NCBI RefSeq assembly: GCF_050897975.1
Contig: NZ_JBPAXY010000002.1
Span: forward strand, 186,001 to 250,000
DNA from: Pseudooceanicola sp050897975
GTDB taxonomy: Bacteria; Pseudomonadota; Alphaproteobacteria; Rhodobacterales; Rhodobacteraceae
Length of the DNA: 64,000 bases
Direction of reading: 5' to 3'
In this document: positions 22,769-30,034 of the stretch, in pieces
Position numbering within the stretch: the first letter of the stretch is position 1
How the letters are laid out: the number at the start of each line of letters is the position of its first letter
Position numbers and translations under genes: made by a program
Notes under the pieces: model-generated
Database searches by the model: none
Told to the model about the DNA's origin: nothing
What the model saw: the letters and a program-made list of their open reading frames with translations, nothing else

Positions 22769-23524
22769 ATGACCCGCACTATCGACATCAATTCCGACCT
22801 GGGCGAGGCCTACGGCCCCTGGGCCATGGGCGAGGATGCGGCGATGATGGGCGTGGTCAGCTCGGCCAATGTGGCCTGTGGCGGCCATGCCTCGGACCCC
22901 GAAACCATGTACCGCACCCTGCGGCTGTGCCGCGAGGCAGGTGTCACCGCAGGCGCCCACCCCGGCTATGCCGACCGCGAGGGCTTCGGGCGCCGGGTGA
23001 TCCCGATGACCGGCCCCGAAATCACCCGCCTGGTGGCCGCCCAGATCGGCGCCCTGCAAGGGGTGGCCACCCTGGCCGATTGCCCGATCACTTACGTCAA
23101 ACCGCATGGCGCGCTGAACAACCTCGCCTCTGCCGACCGCGCCGTGGCCGATGCCATCGCCGTGGCGGTGAAGGCCTCAAACCTGGCGATGCTGGCGATC
23201 TCCGGCACCGAGCTGGAGGCCGCCGCACGCGCCGCAGGCATCCCCACGATTGCCGAGATCTTCGCCGACCGCGGCTATCAGGAAAACGGGTTGCTGGTGC
23301 CCCGTGGCCAGCCCGGCGCGATGATCCACGACGCGGGCGCCGCCGCAGACCGCATCCTGCACCTGCTGGACACCGGCCGGATGCAGACCGTCACCGGCGC
23401 CGAGATCCCGCTGGCCGCCGAAAGCATCTGCGTGCACGGCGACGAACCCTCTGCCGTGGCCCTGGCCACGGAACTGCGCGCCCGCCTTCAGGCTGAGGGC
23501 GTCACCATCGCCCCCTTCGCCTGA
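22769..23524 (+). CDS. pxpA: 5-oxoprolinase subunit A (LamB/YcsF family)
   Basis: 251-residue protein of the LamB/YcsF family. With PxpB and PxpC it forms the ATP-dependent 5-oxoprolinase that opens pyroglutamate to glutamate. Family motifs include DINSDLGEAYGPW at the N-terminus, ANVACGGHASDPETM near 42, GAHPGYADREGFGRR near 67, YVKPHGALNN near 109 and ICVHGDEPSAVALA near the end. GGAGG precedes the ATG at 22769. pxpB and pxpC, usually adjacent, are not here and must lie elsewhere if the enzyme is complete. Confidence 0.93.
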   Translation: MTRTIDINSDLGEAYGPWAMGEDAAMMGVVSSANVACGGHASDPETMYRTLRLCREAGVTAGAHPGYADREGFGRRVIPMTGPEITRLVAAQIGALQGVATLADCPITYVKPHGALNNLASADRAVADAIAVAVKASNLAMLAISGTELEAAARAAGIPTIAEIFADRGYQENGLLVPRGQPGAMIHDAGAAADRILHLLDTGRMQTVTGAEIPLAAESICVHGDEPSAVALATELRARLQAEGVTIAPFA

Positions 23525-23540
23525 CCCCGCCCTTATCCGA

Positions 23541-23608
23541 CAGCCCAAAATACTCCGGGGGGATGAATTGCGTTGCCCTGCAACGCAAGAAGGGGGCCGA
23601 CGGCCCCC
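23541..23608 (-). repeat. Dispersed intergenic repeat, tail-A, reverse
   Basis: Minus-strand order: hairpin GGGGGCCGTCGGCCCCC (23592-23608), hairpin TTGCGTTG-CAGGG-CAACGCAA (23568-23588), then CCCCCCGGAGTATTTTGGGC. Hairpin 2 again has its own sequence but the same place. Confidence 0.7.
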
Positions 23609-23617
23609 CTCCCTTTT
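23592..23617 (+). terminator. Probable terminator of pxpA
   Basis: The G5/C5 hairpin of the repeat (GGGGGCC-GAC/GGCCCCC) is followed on the plus strand by CTCCCTTTTTT. This shows that the repeat can supply a working terminator. Confidence 0.65.
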
Positions 23618-23639
23618 TTCATAAACCCAAAGGCCCGGA

Positions 23640-24818
23640 TCAGCTGGGCGACATGCCCCGCAGCCGCTCGGAGCGGCGGCGCAGCAGCTCGACCGTCGCC
23701 AGCAGGCAGATCGAGATCCCCACCAGGATGGTGGCCACCGCCAGGATGGTGGGCGAGATCTGTTCGCGCAGGCCGATGAACATCTGCCAGGGCAGGGTCT
23801 TCTGACCGGCCGAGCCGACAAACAGCACCACCACCACCTCGTCGAAGGAGGTGATGAAGGCGAAGAGACCGCCCGAGATCACGCCAGGCAGGATCAGCGG
23901 CATCTGCACCCGGAAGAAGGTGGTGACCGGATCCGCGCCCATGTTCGCCGCCGCGCGGGTCAGCGAGCGGTCAAAGCCCACAAGCGTGGCGGTGACGGTG
24001 ATGATGACAAAGGGAATGCCCAGGGCCGCGTGGGCCAGGACCACGCCGATATAGGTCCCTTGCAGCCCGATCCGCGAGTAGAAGAAGTACATCCCCGCCG
24101 CCGAGATGATCAGCGGAACGATCATCGGCGAGATCAGGATCGCCATGATCGCCTGGCGGAAGGGCACATGCGGCTGGCTCAGGCCGATGGCGGCCAGGGT
24201 GCCAAAGCCCACGGCCAGGATGGTGGCCACCGGAGCGATCCGCACCGAGTTCCACAGCGCGCCCTGCCAGTCGGAGTTGGTGAAGAAGTCGCGGTAATGC
24301 TTCAGCGAATAGCCCTCGGGGTCGAAGGCCAGCATTTCCGGGGTGAAGGTAAAGAAGTCCTCGGCGTTGAACGACAGCGGCATCACCACCAGGATGGGGG
24401 TGATCAGGAAGACCAGGATCGACCCCGCGATGGTCAGGAAGCTGTAATGCCACAGCACCTGACGCGGCGTGGCATAGGGCGGCAGGTTCACCCGATAGCG
24501 CCCCGAGGCGACGAAATAGGTCAGCCAGCCGAAGAAGGTGCCGAAGATGGCGCCGGTCACCGCGCCGGGCACGCCCGAGGCCAGGTAGCCCGCGACGATG
24601 AACAGCAGGGCCAGGCCCCAGCGGGCCGCCTTTTCCTGCCCGCGCAGGAAGCTGGCCAGCAGCCAGGCCAGGACGAAGATCACCACCGCGCCCGCGACCA
24701 GCCCCATCAGGCCAGAGCCCTGGGCGGTGCCGACGAAGATCCCGAAGAAGGCGCCGAAGAGGGCCGCAACCCCTGCGGCGAAGACGGCGGATGTGGGTTT
24801 TGCGATTGTCAGTGCCAT
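23640..24818 (-). CDS. ABC importer permease (PotC-like) with extra N-terminal membrane domain
   Basis: 392-residue inner-membrane permease. The last about 270 residues are a PotC/YdcV-type permease with the EAA-loop RAAANMGADPVTTFFRVQMP near residue 295. The first about 115 residues are an added block with three or so helices (AVFAAGVAALFGAFFGIFVG, LVAGAVVIFVLAWLLASFL, AVTGAIFGTFFGWLTYFVAS) that ordinary PotC proteins (about 260-280 residues) lack. It is the last gene of the four-gene operon ATPase, binding protein, permease, permease; only 13 bases separate it from the other permease, and AGGAGGGCGAG precedes the ATG. Probable substrate is a polyamine or a related organic cation. Confidence 0.87.
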   Translation of the reverse strand: MALTIAKPTSAVFAAGVAALFGAFFGIFVGTAQGSGLMGLVAGAVVIFVLAWLLASFLRGQEKAARWGLALLFIVAGYLASGVPGAVTGAIFGTFFGWLTYFVASGRYRVNLPPYATPRQVLWHYSFLTIAGSILVFLITPILVVMPLSFNAEDFFTFTPEMLAFDPEGYSLKHYRDFFTNSDWQGALWNSVRIAPVATILAVGFGTLAAIGLSQPHVPFRQAIMAILISPMIVPLIISAAGMYFFYSRIGLQGTYIGVVLAHAALGIPFVIITVTATLVGFDRSLTRAAANMGADPVTTFFRVQMPLILPGVISGGLFAFITSFDEVVVVLFVGSAGQKTLPWQMFIGLREQISPTILAVATILVGISICLLATVELLRRRSERLRGMSPS

Positions 24819-24831
24819 TGTCTCGCCCTCC

Positions 24832-26490
24832 TCAGCCCAGTTTCACGTTGTCGATGCCGACGATGCGGTCGTAGGCCCAGTACAGCAGCAGGACCACCGC
24901 CAGCAGGATGGCGCCAAGCGCCGCGCCCAGACCCCAGTTCAGCGAGCTGGAGATGTGATAGGCGATCCGGTTCGAGATAAACGTCCCCGTCGTACCACCC
25001 ACGATTTCCGGCGTGATGTAGTAGCCGATGGCCAGGATGAAGACGAGGATCGAGCCCGCGCCGATGCCCGGCACCGATTGCGGGAAGTAGACCCGCCAGA
25101 AGGCCGTCCAGTTGGTGGCGCCCAGCGACTTGGCCGCGCGCAGATAGGTCGGCGGAATGCCCTGCATCACCGAATAGAGCGGCAGGATCATGAAGGGCAG
25201 CAGGATGTGGGTCATGGCCACGATCGTCCCGAACTGGTTGTTGATCATCACCAGGCGGTCGGTATCGCTGACCAGGCCCAGCCAGACCAGCACGTCATTG
25301 ATCACCCCCTGTTGTTGCAGCATCACCTTCCAGGCCGAGGTCCGCACCAGCAGCGAGGTCCAGAAGGGCAGCAGCACCAGGATCATCAGCAGGTTGGCCT
25401 TCGAGCTGGGCAGGTTGGCCAGCAGCCAGGCCACCGGATAGCCCAGGGCGATGCAGGAGAAGGTGATGGCCAGCGACATGAACAGGGTGCGCTTGAACAG
25501 CATGATGTAGATCTGCTGGTTCTCGGGGCGCGCCTCGATCCCGTCGGGGGTCAGTTGCAGGTCGATCGCGTTCAGGAAGTAGCCCGAGGTGTATTTCGAC
25601 GAATAGACCTGCACCGTCGCCCAGATGTCGGGGTTCAGCCAGTTGTCATCCTCGGATTCGAAGAAGCTCTTGTAGGGGATGTACTCGATCCCCTCGACCA
25701 CCGGCACCGCCGCTTGCAGCGTCTCGGCGCCCGGGCCGGCATAGCCTGCCACATCAGCGGTCTGCATGTCGGTCACGAAGGCCGCGATCACCGATTCCCA
25801 GGGTTTCTCTTCGGCCACCACGTCGCCGTCGATCAGCGCCGTATAGACGGCGAAATCGGTATAGGCGGCGGTGGTCAGCGGCAGCAGGGCTGCAATCTCG
25901 GTCGAGGGGGCAAAGCCCACGTCGCCCGCCAGCTTCTCGCCCGAGATGGTCTCGACGCGCTTCACATGCGCGGAAACCAGATCCTCGGCCTTGCTGCCGG
26001 TGCCGGACATCAGCTCGTACCAGAAGGCCTCTTCGTCCCACAGGGGATCGGCATCTTCCAGCACGTCGAGGTAATCGTCGCCCAGATCGTCCAGCGACCG
26101 GCCGGTCGAACGGAAAAGCGACGAGACCCCGGTATATTCATAGTTCAGGCGGGTGCCGAGCTTGGTGTGTTCCTTCGCCTCGGCGGCCAGGAACAGGTCG
26201 TAATACAGCGCCTGATAGACCTCTTCGCCCGGCGCCTCGCCGGAGGAATGGTCCCAGTCGGCCAGCACCTGGGTGGTCGAGGGCATCGTGTCCGAGACGA
26301 TCTCGTTCTCGACCGAGCGGAACAGCATGTCCGCGATCGGCGCGATGAAGGTCACCAGGACGAAGATCAGAAGCGGCGCGATCAGCATCAGCGCCCGCAT
26401 CTTCTGGCGGCGAAGGGCGCGGTTCAGGCTGCGTTTCAGAGGCGTGCCGTCGGCGGCCAGCATGGGGCCGGTCTGGGTCGTGTCGCTCAT
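24832..26490 (-). CDS. ABC importer permease (PotB-like) with large periplasmic insertion
   Basis: 552-residue permease. TM1 (ALMLIAPLLIFVLVTFIAPI, about residues 33-52) is followed by an acidic periplasmic segment of about 280 residues before TM2 (TLFMSLAITFSCIALGYPVA). A usual PotB/PotH has about 280-310 residues, so nearly half of this protein is an insertion of unknown fold. The EAA-loop RAAKSLGATNWTAFWRVYFP is intact. It pairs with the downstream permease, which is also enlarged. The insertion could contact the binding protein or the substrate; that is inference. AGGGACGAT precedes the ATG. Confidence 0.87.
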   Translation of the reverse strand: MSDTTQTGPMLAADGTPLKRSLNRALRRQKMRALMLIAPLLIFVLVTFIAPIADMLFRSVENEIVSDTMPSTTQVLADWDHSSGEAPGEEVYQALYYDLFLAAEAKEHTKLGTRLNYEYTGVSSLFRSTGRSLDDLGDDYLDVLEDADPLWDEEAFWYELMSGTGSKAEDLVSAHVKRVETISGEKLAGDVGFAPSTEIAALLPLTTAAYTDFAVYTALIDGDVVAEEKPWESVIAAFVTDMQTADVAGYAGPGAETLQAAVPVVEGIEYIPYKSFFESEDDNWLNPDIWATVQVYSSKYTSGYFLNAIDLQLTPDGIEARPENQQIYIMLFKRTLFMSLAITFSCIALGYPVAWLLANLPSSKANLLMILVLLPFWTSLLVRTSAWKVMLQQQGVINDVLVWLGLVSDTDRLVMINNQFGTIVAMTHILLPFMILPLYSVMQGIPPTYLRAAKSLGATNWTAFWRVYFPQSVPGIGAGSILVFILAIGYYITPEIVGGTTGTFISNRIAYHISSSLNWGLGAALGAILLAVVLLLYWAYDRIVGIDNVKLG

Positions 26491-26539
26491 ATCGTCCCTG
26501 TTTTCTGTTGGGATGGCCCGCTTGCGGGGCCTTGGGGGT

Positions 26540-26565
26540 GGGGCGGGCCATAGCGGGCCCGCCCC
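26540..26565 (-). promoter_or_regulatory. Intercistronic hairpin between binding-protein and permease genes
   Basis: GGGGCGGGCC (26540-26549) pairs perfectly with GGCCCGCCCC (26556-26565). It stands 50 bases after the binding-protein stop with no T-run. Such hairpins protect or attenuate the upstream message and raise binding-protein output over permease in other importer operons. Confidence 0.55.
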
Positions 26566-26615
26566 GGTCTTCGGATCCTGACATCAGGTCCGGTCAAGCG
26601 TTCCGCGGGGGCGGA

Positions 26616-27716
26616 TTACTTGGCCAGCCACGCCTGGTACTTGGCGTCGATGTCGTCGCGGTAGTCAGCCCAGAACTCGTAGTTGTAGAGCAGGGTGTTG
26701 GCCGCGTTGGCCGGGTCGGTCGGCATATGCGGAGCCATCTCGATGCCCAGGTCGGCGTGCTGGCCAACCAGCGGCGCCGAGGACAGGCGGGCCGGACCGT
26801 AGGAGATGTACTTGGCCTGGTCGGCCAGACGCTTGGTGTCGGTGGCGAAGTAGACGAACTCTTTCACCGCGGCGAGCTTCTCTTCGCTCAGACCGGCGGG
26901 GATGATCCAGCCGTCCAGGTCGAACACCTGCATGTCCCACAGCATACCCACGGGCTGGTCCTGCTCTTCGATCACCGAGAACAGACGGCCGTTGTAGGTC
27001 GAGCCCATGAAGACTTCGCCGTCAGCCAGCAGCTGCGGGGTGTCGGCGCCCGCGGACCACCAGATCACCTCGTCCTTGATGGTGTCCAGCTTGGCCAGGG
27101 CCTGGTCCTGACCTTCCGGGGTTGCCAGGACGTCGTAGATCTCGTCCTTGGCCACGCCGTCACAGTACAGGGCCCATTCCATGTTGTTGATCGGGCGCTT
27201 TTCCAGCGCGCGCTTGCCCGGGTAGGTTTCCAGGTCGAAGATGGCGCAGATGTCGGTGGGCGCGTCGACGCCTTCCGGCACCATGTCGGTGCGGTAGCCG
27301 ACGGTGGTCGAATAGACGATCTGCGGGATGAAGCAGTCGGAAACGATCATGTCGCCGAAGTCGTCCGAAGCGTCCGAACCGTCATCGCCGGGGGCGAGCA
27401 GGTCGTCGGCATCGTATTCCATCGCCAGGCCTTCGTCGCACAGACGGATGGCGTCGGCGGCCACGACGTCGACCAGATCCCAGGTGATGTTGCCCGCTTC
27501 GTTCATCGCGCGCAGCTTGGCCACGGCTTCGTTCGAGCTTTCGTCCCAGGTGACGGAGACGTCGGGATTGGCTTCCAGGTAGGGCTCAACATAGGCCTTC
27601 TGCTGGGACATCTGGTAGGCGCCGCCCCAGGACACCAGGGTCAGGTCCTGCGCAGAGGCCGCGCCGGCCACCAGGGCCAGTGCCGTCCCGGCCAGGAAGG
27701 ATTGAGTGAGTTTCAT
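26616..27716 (-). CDS. Periplasmic binding protein of a polyamine-type ABC importer
   Basis: 366-residue exported binding protein of the PotD/PotF-like family. The signal peptide (SFLAGTALALVAGAASA, cut before QDLTLVSWGG) is followed by LTLVSWGGAYQMSQQKAYVE and a typical DESSNEAVAKLRAMNEAGN region. Acidic residues and several Trp in the cleft fit a cationic ligand. GGGAG precedes the ATG. It is the second gene of the operon; a hairpin stands on each side (26540-26565 and 27797-27822), as expected for a gene expressed more than its neighbours. Exact ligand unknown: spermidine, putrescine or a similar compound. Confidence 0.88.
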   Translation of the reverse strand: MKLTQSFLAGTALALVAGAASAQDLTLVSWGGAYQMSQQKAYVEPYLEANPDVSVTWDESSNEAVAKLRAMNEAGNITWDLVDVVAADAIRLCDEGLAMEYDADDLLAPGDDGSDASDDFGDMIVSDCFIPQIVYSTTVGYRTDMVPEGVDAPTDICAIFDLETYPGKRALEKRPINNMEWALYCDGVAKDEIYDVLATPEGQDQALAKLDTIKDEVIWWSAGADTPQLLADGEVFMGSTYNGRLFSVIEEQDQPVGMLWDMQVFDLDGWIIPAGLSEEKLAAVKEFVYFATDTKRLADQAKYISYGPARLSSAPLVGQHADLGIEMAPHMPTDPANAANTLLYNYEFWADYRDDIDAKYQAWLAK

Positions 27717-27796
27717 TGCATAACTCCCATTTTCAACCCGTTATGTTTCATTCATGGATCCGCGGTTACGGGTGAAACGCGCGGTATCTCAACAGG

Positions 27797-27822
27797 CCAC
27801 AGCCGCGGGTTGGCGGCTGCGG
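27797..27822 (-). promoter_or_regulatory. Intercistronic hairpin between ATPase and binding-protein genes
   Basis: CCACAGCCGC (27797-27806) and GCGGCTGCGG (27813-27822) form a nine- to ten-pair stem in the 119-base gap after the ATPase stop. No T-run follows on the minus strand, so partial termination or RNA processing is more likely than a full stop. Confidence 0.5.
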
Positions 27823-27835
27823 GTGTCTCTTGCGA

Positions 27836-28936
27836 TCAGGCGTCCAGCGCGCGGCAGTCGTCCGGCAACCAGCCGATCTCGATCATCTGACCTTTCTTCA
27901 GGCGCTCCTGGTCCGGCGCGTTCCGGGTCTTCATAACGAAGTCGTCATTGCCCGCGACGCGCAGCCGGGTGCGGAAGATGTCGCCCATGTAGATGAACTC
28001 CAGCACTTCCGCCTTCAGCAGATGCGCGCCGTCCTGAAGGCGTTCCTTGTTGGTCTCGACGCGCTCGGGGCGGATCGACACCTTGGTGCGCTGGCCGACC
28101 TCGGTCACGTTGACCGGGCGGGCGGAAATGATCTCGCCACCGTCCAGCTGCACGGTGCAGACATTGCCCGAGATCTCCTTGATGACCCCTTCCAGCGTGT
28201 TGTTCTCGCCGATGAACTGGGCCACGAAGCTGTTTTCGGGCTCTTCATAGAGCTGATCCGGCGGCGCCAGCTGCTGGATGCGGCCATCGTTGAAGACGGC
28301 GACGCGGTCCGACATGGTCAGCGCTTCGGTCTGGTCGTGGGTCACGTAGACCGTGGTGATGCCCAGGTCATGGGCCAGGCGGGTGATCTCGAACTGCATG
28401 TGTTCACGCAGCTGCTTGTCCAGCGCGCCCAGCGGTTCGTCCATCAGCACCAGTTCCGGTTCGAAGACCAGCGCGCGCGCCAGGGCGATCCGCTGCTGCT
28501 GGCCGCCCGACAGCTGCGCCGGACGGCGACCGGCGAAATCGCCCATCTGCACCATGTCCAGCGCCCGCTTGATCTTCGCTTCGCGTTCCGACTTGCCCAG
28601 CTTGCGCACTTCCAGCGGGAAGGACAGGTTCTCGGCCACAGTCATGTGGGGGAACAGGGCGTAGTTCTGGAACACCATGCCGATGCCGCGCTTGTGCGGC
28701 GGGATGTTGTTGATCGGCTGACCGTCCAGCTTGATCTCGCCATAGGTGGCGGTCTCGAAGCCTGCCAGCATCATCAGGCAGGTGGTCTTGCCCGAGCCCG
28801 ACGGGCCGAGCATGGTCAGGAACTCTCCCTTCGGCATGGTCAGGTTCAGATCCTTCACGACCAGCGTTTCGCCGTCGTAGCTCTTTTGCACACGTTCGAA
28901 TGCGACGAATGCCTCGCTGTTGGATGTAGCTGCCAA
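27836..28936 (-). CDS. ABC importer ATPase (PotA-like)
   Basis: 366-residue ATPase. Walker A is MLGPSGSGKTT, the signature LSGGQQQRIALARAL, and Walker B LVLMDEPLGALD; a C-terminal TOBE-like domain follows. TTG at 28936 was chosen because GGGGAG stands eight bases upstream and the protein then begins AATSNSEAFVAFERVQKSYD, as relatives do; a GTG twelve codons earlier (28972) has no ribosome site and would add a Lys/Arg-rich leader. It is the first gene of the importer operon and is divergent from the TetR gene, with a shared candidate operator. Confidence 0.9.
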   Translation of the reverse strand: MAATSNSEAFVAFERVQKSYDGETLVVKDLNLTMPKGEFLTMLGPSGSGKTTCLMMLAGFETATYGEIKLDGQPINNIPPHKRGIGMVFQNYALFPHMTVAENLSFPLEVRKLGKSEREAKIKRALDMVQMGDFAGRRPAQLSGGQQQRIALARALVFEPELVLMDEPLGALDKQLREHMQFEITRLAHDLGITTVYVTHDQTEALTMSDRVAVFNDGRIQQLAPPDQLYEEPENSFVAQFIGENNTLEGVIKEISGNVCTVQLDGGEIISARPVNVTEVGQRTKVSIRPERVETNKERLQDGAHLLKAEVLEFIYMGDIFRTRLRVAGNDDFVMKTRNAPDQERLKKGQMIEIGWLPDDCRALDA

Positions 28937-29107
28937 TTCAGGCTCCCCGTTTCGTTTTTTCTTCGCAGGCACGCGCGGCCCGCGTTAGGCTTGGGTAGAG
29001 GCGGCCGATACCATCTGGCCCTGCATCACACCGGGCGTATCGAACGGCCCTCTTGTCCCCGCATTCTTCCGCAGCGACATGCGACACGACTACCTTTTTC
29101 TCACCCA

Positions 29108-29120
29108 TGAACGTCATTCA
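29108..29120 (+). promoter_or_regulatory. Candidate TetR operator, importer side
   Basis: TGAACGTCATTCA, with arms TGAA and TTCA. It matches the second site (29308-29320) read on the other strand at 12 of 13 bases. A GTTCA at 29122-29126 forms an overlapping dyad with its first half. Confidence 0.5.
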
Positions 29121-29307
29121 AGTTCAGTGTCTACTCATCTTCGATGCGAAGTCACAAACCGATTTACCCAGTTTTGACCGGAAAATGGCGTGCCGCAACG
29201 GGATTTGTTCAGAAGCCTACCCACATGCACAGCGATTAGGCAAGCCCTTCCGCAGGGCAAGGCCCCGCCGACATTCGCATTGCCTCACTTGCGAGCGGCT
29301 TCGGAGT

Positions 29308-29320
29308 TGAATAACGTTCA
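29308..29320 (-). promoter_or_regulatory. Candidate TetR operator, tetR side
   Basis: On the minus strand TGAACGTTATTCA. It ends 20 bases before the tetR ATG and just before its AGGAGAGG ribosome site, a good place for self-repression. Confidence 0.5.
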
Positions 29321-29340
29321 TCTTCAGGAGAGGCGAGACG

Positions 29341-30012
29341 ATGACCGACACGACGGAAAAGGCGATGAAGGAAGGGCGTGTGGCGCGGCGGCAGCGGCGC
29401 AACCGAGAGGCCCTGATTCGCGCCGCCAGTGCCGTCATGAGCGAAAAGGGCATCGACGCCGCCACCATGCTGGAGATCGCCGATCGCGCCGATGTGGGCG
29501 CGGGCACGGTCTATAACTACTTCAAATCAAAGGACGATCTGGCCATCGCCGTGCTGGAGGAGATCATGCAGGGCCTGGCCCTGCGGGTTGAAAGCGCCAC
29601 GGCGGGGCTGGATGACCCGGCGCATATTTACGCAATCGCCCTGATGACCGTTCTGGAAACGGCCACCCAGGACGAGCGTTGGCGCCAGCTTTTGAACCGG
29701 TCGGGCATCGTCGCGGATGTGATGTATCGCCGGATCGGCCCCTTCACCATCGACCTGCTGGCCAAGGCCGAGGCCGCCGGGCGGCTGACCCCGGGCGACG
29801 CCGATCTTGCCTGGAAACTCAGCACCCATGCCATCGTCGGCTTTGCCCTGGCGATCTCGCGGCACGAGGTGGCCCCGGTCACCATCCCCACGGCGGCAGC
29901 ACGGATGCTGTGCCTGGCCGGGCTGGACGCCAAAGAGGCCGAGAGGCTGGTGGCGTGCCCCCGCCCGGCCCTGCCGCCCGAGCGCGACCTGTCGGCCACC
30001 GCCCCGGCCTGA
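29341..30012 (+). CDS. TetR/AcrR family transcriptional regulator
   Basis: 223-residue regulator. The N-terminal helix-turn-helix is ATMLEIADRADVGAGTVYNY followed by FKSKDDLA at about residues 40-67; the C-terminal ligand-binding domain is helical without a recognisable ligand signature. AGGAGAGGCGAGACG stands before the ATG. It is divergent from the polyamine-type importer operon and convergent with hglS (22-base gap). Inference: represses itself and the importer through the TGAACGT(C/T)ATTCA sites and is released by a ligand of that pathway. Confidence 0.88.
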   Translation: MTDTTEKAMKEGRVARRQRRNREALIRAASAVMSEKGIDAATMLEIADRADVGAGTVYNYFKSKDDLAIAVLEEIMQGLALRVESATAGLDDPAHIYAIALMTVLETATQDERWRQLLNRSGIVADVMYRRIGPFTIDLLAKAEAAGRLTPGDADLAWKLSTHAIVGFALAISRHEVAPVTIPTAAARMLCLAGLDAKEAERLVACPRPALPPERDLSATAPA

Positions 30013-30034
30013 GGCCCCTGGACACGGCCCGCCC

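Larger units (their letters stand above)
28937..29340. other. Divergent regulatory region of the importer operon and tetR
   Basis: About 400 bases with no gene, more AT-rich than its surroundings around 29080-29215. It contains the paired 13-base motif described separately. GTTTTGACCGG near 29171-29181 may be a plus-strand -35 box, but a matching -10 is unclear. The open frames here read through T-rich DNA without family resemblance. Confidence 0.5.
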
